NCBI RefSeq assembly: GCF_003611675.1
Contig: NZ_RAWA01000055.1
Span: 1-33,486 of the forward strand
DNA from: Corallococcus sp. CA053C
GTDB taxonomy: Bacteria > Myxococcota > Myxococcia > Myxococcales > Myxococcaceae
Length of the DNA: 33,486 nt
Reading direction: 5' to 3'
Position numbers and translations under genes: made by a program. Positions 7,937 through 14,482 of the stretch are shown here, piece by piece. The notes below the pieces were generated by a model, which saw nothing but the letters and a program-made list of their open reading frames with translations, was not told the origin of the DNA and made no database searches. Every line of letters starts with the position of its first letter. Within the stretch, counting starts at the first letter, position 1.

Positions 7937-8017
7937 GAGCTGGAGGTCTCCGGGGAGGGGTACTGCACCTTCACCCGCGCGCTGACCCTCAAGCCCGGGG
8001 AGCGGCAGGAGCCGTGA
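7937..8017 (+). pseudogene. C-terminal scrap of an unknown protein
   Basis: From GAG at 7937 a frame reads ELEVSGEGYCTFTRALTLKP and continues a few residues to a stop at 8015-8017. The composition and alternating strand pattern look like real protein rather than noise, but there is no start codon and no matching N-terminus upstream, where the DNA is repeat copy B. It is probably the tail of a gene whose front was lost when the repeat-bounded block was rearranged. No family is recognised. Confidence 0.4.
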
Positions 8018-8078
8018 CAGCGGGCGGCCCCTCCACCTCCACCTCGCTCCACCTCGTCGTCGGCGGGAGATTCTGACC

Positions 8079-9194
8079 ATGAAGGACCTGCTCTTGATGC
8101 CGCGCCTGCTGTGTTGCCTGTTGCTCGCCTGTGCCGCCGTGGGCTGCGAGGCGGAGTTCCCGGACGAGCTGCCCTCTACGTGCGCCCAGGACTCGGACTG
8201 CGTGACGGAGGGCGGGGTGTGCGCCACGCAGCCGGGCACCACCGTGCGCTCCTGCTGCCTGCCCCACGCCGAGGAGTGCAACGGCGCGGACGACGACTGT
8301 GACGGTCAGGTGGACGAGGACTTCGATCTGCGGACGAGCGCCCAGCACTGCGGCCAGTGCAACCACCCCTGCACGCTGCAGGAGGCGTGTGTCGCCGGCA
8401 GGTGCGAGCCGCGTACGGAGACGAGCTGCTCCAACGGCACCGACGACGACGACAACAGCCTGGTGGATTGCGAGGAGTCGAGCTGCAACGACCAGTCGTG
8501 CGGCGCCGGCTGCACCTGTCGCGATACCCGCAAGGCCGAGTCCGCGTGTGACAACGCCAATGACGACGACGGGGACGGCTCCAGGGACTGCGTGGACCCC
8601 GACTGCGACGGTGCCTCGTGCGGCATGGGCTGTACGTGCTCCGGCCTGCTGCCGAAGGAGACCCTCTGCGACGACGGGCGCGACAACGACGGCAATGCGG
8701 GCGCGGATTGCGACGACCTGGACTGCGACACCCAGACGTGTGGCGCCGGCTGCGTGTGCACCGGCACGGCGCGCAAGGAGACGCTCTGCAACGACAACGT
8801 CGACAACGACGGCAATGCGGGCGCGGACTGCGCGGACGTCGCGGACTGCGAGGGCGCCATCATCCGCCAGCCCGCGGGCCAGGTGCCCTCGGCCATCTGC
8901 ATGGGCGGGCAGTCGCGCGAGACGGACTGCGCCAACAGCGTGGACGACAACGGCGACGGACGCATCGACTGCAAGGCCGGCAACGCGGACGCCAACTGCG
9001 TGAGCGGCTCGTGCGGCCTCGGTTGCACGCTCACCAACTGCGTGCGCAAGGAGACCGTCTGCAACGACGGCGTCGACAATGACGGTAACAACGGCGCGGA
9101 CTGCTCGGACTCCGCGGACTGCCCGCAGGGCACCGCGTGCACGAGGACCAACGGGGCGCCCGGCACGTGCCAGCTCAACAAGGCGTGTGGCTGA
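8079..9194 (+). CDS. lipoprotein with six Cys/Asp-rich repeats (MopE-like)
   Basis: A 371-residue lipoprotein (signal MPRLLCCLLLACAAVGC). After the signal come a CAQDSDC segment, the motif CNGADDDCDGQVDEDF typical of the putative metal-binding MopE-like family, then six tandem units of about 40 residues. Each begins ET or ES followed by Cys, contains an Asp-rich loop such as DNDGNAGADC, and most close with CGAGCTC or similar. The loops resemble calcium-binding sites; paired cysteines suggest disulfides outside the cytoplasm. In the fourth and fifth units the spacing is disturbed by insertions. GGGAG about ten bases upstream supports ATG 8079; ATG 8097 is an alternative. Function is unknown; a surface-exposed metal-binding stalk is my inference. 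Confidence 0.85.
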   Translation: MKDLLLMPRLLCCLLLACAAVGCEAEFPDELPSTCAQDSDCVTEGGVCATQPGTTVRSCCLPHAEECNGADDDCDGQVDEDFDLRTSAQHCGQCNHPCTLQEACVAGRCEPRTETSCSNGTDDDDNSLVDCEESSCNDQSCGAGCTCRDTRKAESACDNANDDDGDGSRDCVDPDCDGASCGMGCTCSGLLPKETLCDDGRDNDGNAGADCDDLDCDTQTCGAGCVCTGTARKETLCNDNVDNDGNAGADCADVADCEGAIIRQPAGQVPSAICMGGQSRETDCANSVDDNGDGRIDCKAGNADANCVSGSCGLGCTLTNCVRKETVCNDGVDNDGNNGADCSDSADCPQGTACTRTNGAPGTCQLNKACG

Positions 9195-9285
9195 GCGGAC
9201 CCGAGGGGGGGCGAGGGGTTGAGCGCGAACGAGCCCGCGTGACGGTGCAGTCGGGGGCCCTGCGGCAGGTGCGACCTGGGCGGCG

Positions 9286-9450
9286 GTAGGACGCCTGTCG
9301 CCGGAAGATGACTCCGGCACCGCAGGGACGAAGCGGCTCACGCGCTCTCTCGAGGGGAAGGGCGCCGAGCTCAAGCACCGGCTGGCTCGTTTCGAGGACG
9401 ATGAGCTCGACACGCTGGCAGCGCTTCTTCGGCGCCTCAATGAACCGTGA
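9286..9450 (+). pseudogene. MarR-family regulator, C-terminal remnant
   Basis: From about 9286 to the stop at 9448-9450 the frame reads GRLSPEDDSGT, then KRLTRSLEGKGAELKHRLAR, then DDELDTLAALLRRLNEP. This matches the wing and last helices of MarR-family transcription factors (a charged wing, then LTxxGxxLxxxL, then a dimerisation helix ending a few residues before the stop). The DNA-recognition helix and N-terminus are not found upstream in any frame, so only the last third remains. It lies between the repeat lipoprotein and the tRNA-derived repeat. Confidence 0.62.
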
Positions 9451-9477
9451 ACGGCGGGGGTGTACCCGTGGGCCCAT

Positions 9478-9501
9478 GGGATTCGAACCCGTGATACCGG
9501 C
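9478..9501 (-). repeat. tRNA-Glu 3'-region fragment, possible attachment-site remnant
   Basis: Read on the minus strand, 9501-9478 is the 3' half of an anticodon stem, a variable loop and a T-arm up to the first T-stem bases. It matches tRNA-Glu at 13628-13605 in 23 of 24 positions. The T-loop is conserved in all tRNAs, but the anticodon-stem and variable-loop part is not, so the match is more than generic. No acceptor stem fits either side, so it is not a working tRNA gene. Orientation is the same as tRNA-Glu, as expected for an integration duplicate. Confidence 0.5.
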
Positions 9502-9569
9502 CCCTGGGCATCGAAATGGTCCACGCCCGTCATGAGGTCATCGGGGGGAGAGGGTCACCGGGTGTGGCT

Positions 9570-10472
9570 TCACGCCGCCTTTGGGGCCAGCTCCCGGGCC
9601 GCTTCGACGAACAGACGCAGCGGTCCCGAGCGCTGCGCACGGCTGGGGAAGTAGAGGAAGAAGCCGGGCACTGTGGGTGCGTAGGCCTCGAGCACCACCT
9701 TCAGCCGTCCGGTGCGCAGCTGCTCCTGCACCGACGGCTCGAAGGCGTACACCAGCCCGGCGCCTGCCTCGGCCAGGGACAGCATCAGCTGGCTGTCGCC
9801 GGTGACCATGCCCCCGCGCGCCGGCACGCGCCACGTCTTGCGGCCTCGCTCCAGCTCCCAGGCATAGAGCGTCCCCGTTGTCTGCGAGCGGAAGGTGATG
9901 CACTCGTGGCGCAGCAGCTCCTCGGGGCGCTGGGGCATGCCGTGGCGTGCGAGGTAGCTGGGGGCGCCCACCACCACGAAGCGGAAGGCGCCGGTGAGGC
10001 GCAACTGCACCATGTCGCGCTCGATGGCTTCGGTCAGCCGCACGCCTGCGTCGTAACCCTCCGCCACGATGTCCACGAAGCGGTCCTCGATGACAACCTC
10101 CACCTCCACACGCGGGTGGCGCGCGCGAAAGCCGGACAGCACCGGAGTGATGAAGGGCACCGCCATCCGTGGGGCCGACAGTCGCAACCTGCCCACCGCT
10201 TCGCCCGGTTGGGCTGACACGGTGGTGAGGGCCGCCAGCGCCTGACCGATCCCGGGGCCTGCCTCCTCGACAAGGCGCCTCCCCGCATCCGTCACGGTCA
10301 CGCTGCGCGTGGTGCGGGTGAGAAGGACGACGCGCAGCTGCTTCTCAAGGCGGCTCACGGCCTGACTCACCGCGGCTGTGGAGACGCTCAGTTCTCGCGC
10401 GGCCCCACTGAAGCTGCGCAGTCGTGCGACGGCGAGGAACATCTGCAGCTGCGAGAGGAGGGGGGTCTTCAT
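9570..10472 (-). CDS. LysR-family transcriptional regulator
   Basis: A 300-residue LysR-type regulator of normal family length. Residues 1-60 form the winged helix-turn-helix (LQMFLAVARLRSFSGAARELSVSTAAVSQAVSRLEKQL), and the rest is the periplasmic-binding-protein-like effector domain, with RLRLSAPRMAVPFITPVLSGF starting the first lobe. The sequence style resembles the subgroup that controls neighbouring oxidoreductase genes. It is transcribed away from the SDR gene at 10677, with a perfect 15-bp palindrome between them, so it most likely controls that gene and itself. The effector is unknown. Confidence 0.95.
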   Translation of the reverse strand: MKTPLLSQLQMFLAVARLRSFSGAARELSVSTAAVSQAVSRLEKQLRVVLLTRTTRSVTVTDAGRRLVEEAGPGIGQALAALTTVSAQPGEAVGRLRLSAPRMAVPFITPVLSGFRARHPRVEVEVVIEDRFVDIVAEGYDAGVRLTEAIERDMVQLRLTGAFRFVVVGAPSYLARHGMPQRPEELLRHECITFRSQTTGTLYAWELERGRKTWRVPARGGMVTGDSQLMLSLAEAGAGLVYAFEPSVQEQLRTGRLKVVLEAYAPTVPGFFLYFPSRAQRSGPLRLFVEAARELAPKAA

Positions 10473-10536
10473 GGCGGGGAGTTTCCGCGGCGGGCGGCGT
10501 GCTCCGCCGAGTCCTTCGAGCCGTCGAGGCTCACTT

Positions 10537-10551
10537 TTAACAAGGTGTTAA
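10537..10551. promoter_or_regulatory. LysR-type operator palindrome
   Basis: TTAACAAGGTGTTAA is a perfect 6-bp inverted repeat with a 3-bp centre. It contains the T-N11-A signature of LysR boxes (T 10538, A 10550) and lies in an AT-rich patch between the divergent LysR and SDR genes, about 65 bases from the LysR start and 125 from the SDR start. Confidence 0.62.
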
Positions 10552-10676
10552 CAGCTCATTTGCATTCCGCCGTCTAGTCCCGAGTGGGCCCGGCGCGTAT
10601 CTCTTATCTGTCAGCGCAACTCACTCGCCCCCTCGCGCGGCATCTCGCCGCCGCCGGGCCAGGCCGGAGCATCCCC

Positions 10677-11513
10677 ATGAGCAAGGTCATCTTCATCACT
10701 GGCGCCAGCCGAGGCATGGGCGTGGACATCGCCCGCGCTGCCCTCGCCGCTGGCTATCAGGTCGTCGCCACAGGCCGCCGTCCGCAGGCGGTCGAGCAGG
10801 CCGTCGGCTCCGACGAGAACCTGCTGGCGACCCGCCTGGACATCACCCAGCCGGCCGATGCCCAGGCCGCCGTCGCGGCCGCCATGGACCGGTTCGGCCG
10901 CATTGACGTGCTCATCAATAACGCCGCCACCTTCCAGGCGGGCTACTTCGAGGAGATCAGCCCGGAGCAGTTCCGTGCACAGCTGGAGACGAACCTGTTC
11001 GGACCGCTGAATGTCACCCGCGCGGTGCTCCCCGTGATGCGCAAGCAGCGCTCCGGTCACGTCGTCACCCTCTCCTCGGTCGCCGGCTTGATCGGGCAGG
11101 AGTTTGTCGCCGCCTACGCCGCCTCGAAGTTCGGCCTCGAGGGCTGGATGGAGTCGCTGCGGTTCGACGTCGCGCCATACGGCATCCGCACCACCCTCGT
11201 CGAGCCCGGCTTCTTCCGCACCGACCTGCTGGAGGACACCTCGACGACGTGGCCCGCGCTGTCGATTGACGACTACGCCGAGCGGACGGCACAGACCCAG
11301 GCCGGCTGGAAGAGCATGAGCGGCAAGCAGGTGGGTGATCCGGCCAGGCTCGCAAAGGCGCTGCTCACCATCATCGACCAGCCCGAGCCGCCGCTGCGCT
11401 GGGTCGCCGGCGCTGATGCGGTCGCCGCTGTCGAGGAGAAGGCGAAGGAGCTGCTGAGGCAGGTCGACGCCCACCGTGCCCTGTCCAGCTCCCTGGCCCA
11501 CAGCGGTTCCTGA
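10677..11513 (+). CDS. short-chain dehydrogenase/reductase
   Basis: A 278-residue classical SDR enzyme, an NAD(P)-dependent oxidoreductase in the cytoplasm. Motifs in order: TGASRGMG (residues 7-14, cofactor-binding TGxxxGxG), NNAA (about residue 80), TLSSVAG with the catalytic Ser, and YAASK with catalytic Tyr and Lys. The substrate is not deducible. ATG at 10677 is chosen because GGAG lies seven bases upstream and the first beta strand follows at once (SKVIFITGAS); a start further upstream at 10584 would add unrelated residues and run into the promoter. It is divergent from the LysR gene and probably under its control. A broken hydrolase follows directly after the stop. Confidence 0.94.
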   Translation: MSKVIFITGASRGMGVDIARAALAAGYQVVATGRRPQAVEQAVGSDENLLATRLDITQPADAQAAVAAAMDRFGRIDVLINNAATFQAGYFEEISPEQFRAQLETNLFGPLNVTRAVLPVMRKQRSGHVVTLSSVAGLIGQEFVAAYAASKFGLEGWMESLRFDVAPYGIRTTLVEPGFFRTDLLEDTSTTWPALSIDDYAERTAQTQAGWKSMSGKQVGDPARLAKALLTIIDQPEPPLRWVAGADAVAAVEEKAKELLRQVDAHRALSSSLAHSGS

Positions 11514-11627
11514 TCAACGACGTCACCGACGACGGCCGGCGTGTACGCGCAAAGGCTGGCGGAGCAGGGGTTCGTCGCCCTGGCGTTCGACGCGTCACAC
11601 CAGGGGGCGAGCGGGGGCCTGCCCCGG
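11514..11627 (+). pseudogene. alpha/beta-hydrolase fragment
   Basis: Straight after the SDR stop codon a frame without start codon reads STTSPTTAGVYAQRLAEQGF, then VALAFDASHQGASGGLPR, and loses all similarity after about 11627. This is the second strand/helix region of alpha/beta hydrolases of the dienelactone-hydrolase-like type, where TAGxYAxRLAEQGFVxLAFDASHQGxSGG is a familiar wording. Both the front and the catalytic nucleophile region are missing. The break on the right coincides with a fall in G+C towards the M23-like gene, so this is probably a junction of inserted DNA. Confidence 0.65.
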
Positions 11628-11764
11628 CTCCGAGTTGGAGCGAAGGGCCACCGGACTTGGACTCGAAAGAGGGCGCCAATTCTTCCTATCCGTGACCGAC
11701 AGGCTTCCAGGGGCCGGATAGGCCCAGACAGTGGACCGCTTCTCGACGGGGAACCCTCCGCCGG

Positions 11765-13150
11765 TCAGCCGATCTTCAACACCTGCGGTACACCACCGCC
11801 CATATAAACCGCCGAGAAACGGCCCGTTCCGGAGATTCCCGTTGGCTGGACGTGCCAGCCGGACGTATCCGCCCACACGCGATAGAGCGCTCCTCCTTGA
11901 TCGAGCATGACGGTGGGCCAGGTGGTCCCCGTTGCAACCGCCGAGATCTGGCCGATCAGATTCAAGCCGGTCGACTGCTTGTGCCAGCCCGCCGCGTCGC
12001 CCCAGATCTGGTAGAGATACCCGTTCTCGATCGCCATCACCTGAGGCACGCCGCCGCCCATGTTGACGGCCGAGATTTGCCCATTGATTGCAATTCCCGT
12101 GGACGCGACCTTCCATCCGGACGTCGTTCCGTAGACGTGATAGAGCACGCCGCCTTGGGCCAACATGATCGTCGGCCAGCTGCCGCCCATGTTGACGGCG
12201 GAGATCTGGCCGATCAACGTCAGGCCGGTGGAGAGCTTCTGCCACCCCGAAGACGTTCCCACGGTTTGGAAGAGGGTGCTGTTCTCGATACTCATCACGG
12301 CCGGCCAAGAGCCGCCCATGTTCACCGCGCTCATCGAGGTTGGGTTGCTCGCGATACCGGTATTGCCGAAGGTCCATCCACTGCTTGTTCCATAGACCTG
12401 ATAGAGCACGCCTTCCTGCGTCATCATGAGCTGCGGCCAGGACCCACCCATGTTGACGGCGGAAAGCTGAGAGGGATTGAACAGCATCCCCGTGTCGCCG
12501 CTCTGCCAACTTGCACCCGCGTTGGTGGAGTAAACCTGCCGGAGCGTTCCCGGCGCGCTCGAGCCTCCCGCTCCGACGTAAGCCTCGAAGTCCACGGAGC
12601 CGCCTCGAGTTCCGTGCTGCGCACCGGCACCGATGTGAAGAGCGAGGTGCAGATGAGCTCCGTAGCCGTTTTCCGAACCGTTCCCGGATCCACCCGAGAG
12701 CGCAATCTGTTGTCCCTGTGCGACCTGAGCACCCAGGGGGACTTGGATTGAAGAAAGGTGCAGGTAGTCCGTCTTTGACCCATCGGGATGGTCAATGAAC
12801 ACCATGCGGCCCCCGGAACCGCCGATGGTATTCGTGACACCCACGACCGTGCCCGCTTTCACCGCGACGACGCGCGTTCCGGTGGGGCATACGTAGTCGG
12901 TTCCCGGATTCACGGATCCCCGGGCCACGTGGTCTGCGAAGGAATCGGAGACCGCTCGCGACGAGGTCGGGTAGATGTAGCCGCCCGCCGCTGCGAAAGC
13001 GGTCCGCGGAGCAGCCAAAGTGCTGCCGAATGCGAGCGCGGCAAGCGCGCCACTTCCGCCAATGAGGGTTCTTCTGCTCAGCCCTCCGCCCTTCGTCTGC
13101 TCCACATGCGCTTGGCGAATCCGGCCATTGCCTGTTGCTGAATTGTCCAC
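11765..13150 (-). CDS. Tat-exported M23-like protein with six-bladed repeat domain
   Basis: A 461-residue exported protein. Residues 24-52 are a Tat signal (LSRRTLIGG, hydrophobic run, AFA). Residues about 55-190 form a LytM/M23 peptidase-like domain: GSVNPGTDYVCPTGTRVVAV, then DYLHL, then YGAHLHLAL. The usual first zinc-binding His of HxGxD is Asn here (NPGTD), so activity is doubtful, although from memory actinobacterial relatives can look the same. The rest is six units of about 43 residues, each with LYxVxGTSSGW and SAVNMGGSWPxVM, which should close as a six-bladed lectin-like propeller. G+C is clearly lower than in surrounding genes. GTG 13150 has AGGTG upstream; GTG at the VEQTK codon is an alternative start. 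The overall design looks actinobacterial, suggesting transfer. Confidence 0.87.
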   Translation of the reverse strand: MDNSATGNGRIRQAHVEQTKGGGLSRRTLIGGSGALAALAFGSTLAAPRTAFAAAGGYIYPTSSRAVSDSFADHVARGSVNPGTDYVCPTGTRVVAVKAGTVVGVTNTIGGSGGRMVFIDHPDGSKTDYLHLSSIQVPLGAQVAQGQQIALSGGSGNGSENGYGAHLHLALHIGAGAQHGTRGGSVDFEAYVGAGGSSAPGTLRQVYSTNAGASWQSGDTGMLFNPSQLSAVNMGGSWPQLMMTQEGVLYQVYGTSSGWTFGNTGIASNPTSMSAVNMGGSWPAVMSIENSTLFQTVGTSSGWQKLSTGLTLIGQISAVNMGGSWPTIMLAQGGVLYHVYGTTSGWKVASTGIAINGQISAVNMGGGVPQVMAIENGYLYQIWGDAAGWHKQSTGLNLIGQISAVATGTTWPTVMLDQGGALYRVWADTSGWHVQPTGISGTGRFSAVYMGGGVPQVLKIG

Positions 13151-13221
13151 GGCAGCACCTTTATGTTCTTTGCGGAAAAAGAGTTTTTACTGGATGAACA
13201 CGAATTTTGGCCAGCGCGCCA

Positions 13222-13510
13222 CCGCCGCCTTCCCTACCGCCCACACAGGCTCTCGCCGAACAGAGCGAAGCGTGGATCCTCATTGCCAGAAGGGACATTC
13301 CTGCGGCGTCCAAGGTGACGGGGGCGCTCCACATCCTCCGCCACACCTTTCTGTAGCCACCTGACCATGCGGGGCGTGCCGCCTCTCTCGAAGGCGCTGG
13401 CAGGCCACCGCAGCCTCCGCACCAGCATGCGCTACATGCACCTGGGGAAGGGGGAGAAGCACCGCGCCATCCAGATGCTGGAGGAGGGGCGGGGAGAGTC
13501 TCCGGCTTGG
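13222..13510 (+). pseudogene. tyrosine recombinase (integrase) C-terminal remnant, frameshifted
   Basis: Up to 13350 one frame reads AWILIARRDIPAASK and VTGALHILRHTF, containing the catalytic His-x-x-Arg. It then hits TAG, while the next frame continues from 13352 with CSHLTMRGVPPLSKALAGHR and SLRTSMRYMHLGKGEK, containing the second His and the active-site Tyr. One extra T in the run 13348-13350 explains the shift: ACC TTC TGT would restore HTFCSH, the normal wording. The N-terminal half is absent. The remnant lies beside the 3' end of tRNA-Glu, the usual place for an integrase that targets that tRNA. The end coordinate is approximate because the frame runs on without a natural stop. Confidence 0.75.
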
Positions 13511-13538
13511 AGACATTCTGGAGACGAGCCAGAGCCAG

Positions 13539-13591
13539 AAAGCACCGAGGCCGGAAACCGCTGGTTCTCAGCGGCTTCCGGCCTCGGCTTT
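13539..13591 (-). terminator. tRNA transcript terminator hairpin
   Basis: A very stable hairpin just past the 3' end of tRNA-Glu on the same strand. It pairs 13539-13542 with 13588-13591, 13545-13556 with 13576-13587 (12 bp) and 13558-13563 with 13569-13574 (6 bp), around a 5-base loop. A short T-containing stretch (GCTTTCTGG) forms the exit side. Confidence 0.8.
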
Positions 13592-13594
13592 CAG

Positions 13595-13667
13595 TGTCCC
13601 CGACGGGATTCGAACCCGTGTTACCGGCTTGAAAGGCCAGCGTCCTGGGCCTCTAGACGACGGGGAC
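13595..13667 (-). tRNA. tRNA-Glu (anticodon UUC)
   Basis: The minus strand folds as a full cloverleaf: acceptor GTCCCCG pairs with CGGGGAC, discriminator A; anticodon stem CTGGC/GCCGG with loop CTTTCAA giving anticodon TTC; T-arm ACGGG TTCGAAT CCCGT. No CCA is encoded. It lies 12 bases downstream of tRNA-Lys on the same strand, so both are probably one transcript. Confidence 0.96.
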
Positions 13668-13679
13668 GTCGTCACTGCT

Positions 13680-13752
<73 letters not shown>

Positions 13753-13936
13753 GCTATTCTTTTTTGCCGCCCTCACCGACGGGCGGTCTTGCGAGGCGCT
13801 TCCTACCAGCAGCGCCCGGGGACTTCCACTGGCGATCGTTCCCCCCGCTCCCTGACAGCCCCGGTCCCACGCCGGGTGAACATCCGCCCCGGTCCGCTGC
13901 CGCCGGATGTCGGCATCCAGGGTTATACACAGGGGC

Positions 13937-14473
13937 ATGGCCCAGGAAGTTCCCGACCCACCCGACGCCCCCGAGGACGAAGAGGGGGAGGAGCAGGCTC
14001 CGTTCCGCCGCTACCTCACCCGGGCGGGCGCCGAGCGCATGCACCGCGAGCTGCTCCAGCTCCTCAACGAGGCGCGCCCCAAGGTCACCGCCGAGGTCTC
14101 CGCCGCCGCCGCCCAGGGCGACCGTTCAGAAAACGCCGAATACATCTACGGCAAGAAGCGCCTGCGGGAGATCGACCGGCGCATCCGCTTCCTCTCCAAG
14201 CGCCTGGACACCGCCACCATCGTCACCCCCGCCGAACAAAGCGACCGCTCGAAAGTCTACTTCGGGGCCACGGTCACCCTGGAGGACGAGGCAGGCGCGC
14301 GCTTCTCGTACCAGATTGTCGGCTCGGATGAGATCGACGCCACCGGAGGCCGCATCAGCGTCGAGTCACCCATGGGCCGCGCGCTCCTTCGCAAGGCGCC
14401 GGGGGACACCGTCGAGGTGCGGCGCCCCCGGGGAGAGATTGAACTCACCCTCGTCGACATCCGTTACGACTAG
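13937..14473 (+). CDS. greB: transcription elongation factor, GreB type
   Basis: A 178-residue Gre factor. It binds the secondary channel of RNA polymerase and stimulates cleavage of backtracked RNA. Residues ~28-95 form the long coiled coil whose tip carries the acidic residues in GDRSENAEYIYGKKRLREID; the YIYGKK wording points to GreB rather than GreA. The C-terminal FKBP-like domain ends with RRPRGEIELTLVDIRY. An acidic 20-residue N-terminal extension precedes the conserved YLTRAGAERM. ATG 13937 is chosen as the nearest start upstream of this extension, though its AGGGG lies only one base away; ATG 13907 is the alternative. The 184 bases between tRNA-Lys and this gene show no further gene. 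Confidence 0.9.
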   Translation: MAQEVPDPPDAPEDEEGEEQAPFRRYLTRAGAERMHRELLQLLNEARPKVTAEVSAAAAQGDRSENAEYIYGKKRLREIDRRIRFLSKRLDTATIVTPAEQSDRSKVYFGATVTLEDEAGARFSYQIVGSDEIDATGGRISVESPMGRALLRKAPGDTVEVRRPRGEIELTLVDIRYD

Positions 14474-14482
14474 GACGCTCCC

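Noticed and set aside
7629-8052. Longer N-terminus for the PI-PLC-like protein, to 8052 on the minus strand
   Set aside because: The extension is an Arg/Pro-rich translation of repeat copy B, while ATG 7629 has a good ribosome-binding site and fits the domain start.
8417-9180. Regular repeats as a CRISPR array
   Set aside because: The periodicity is about 120 bases, in frame, imperfect, and encodes protein repeats.
9466-9545. A complete tRNA gene at the tRNA-like fragment
   Set aside because: T-arm and variable loop are readable, but no acceptor or D-arm pairing could be found on either side.
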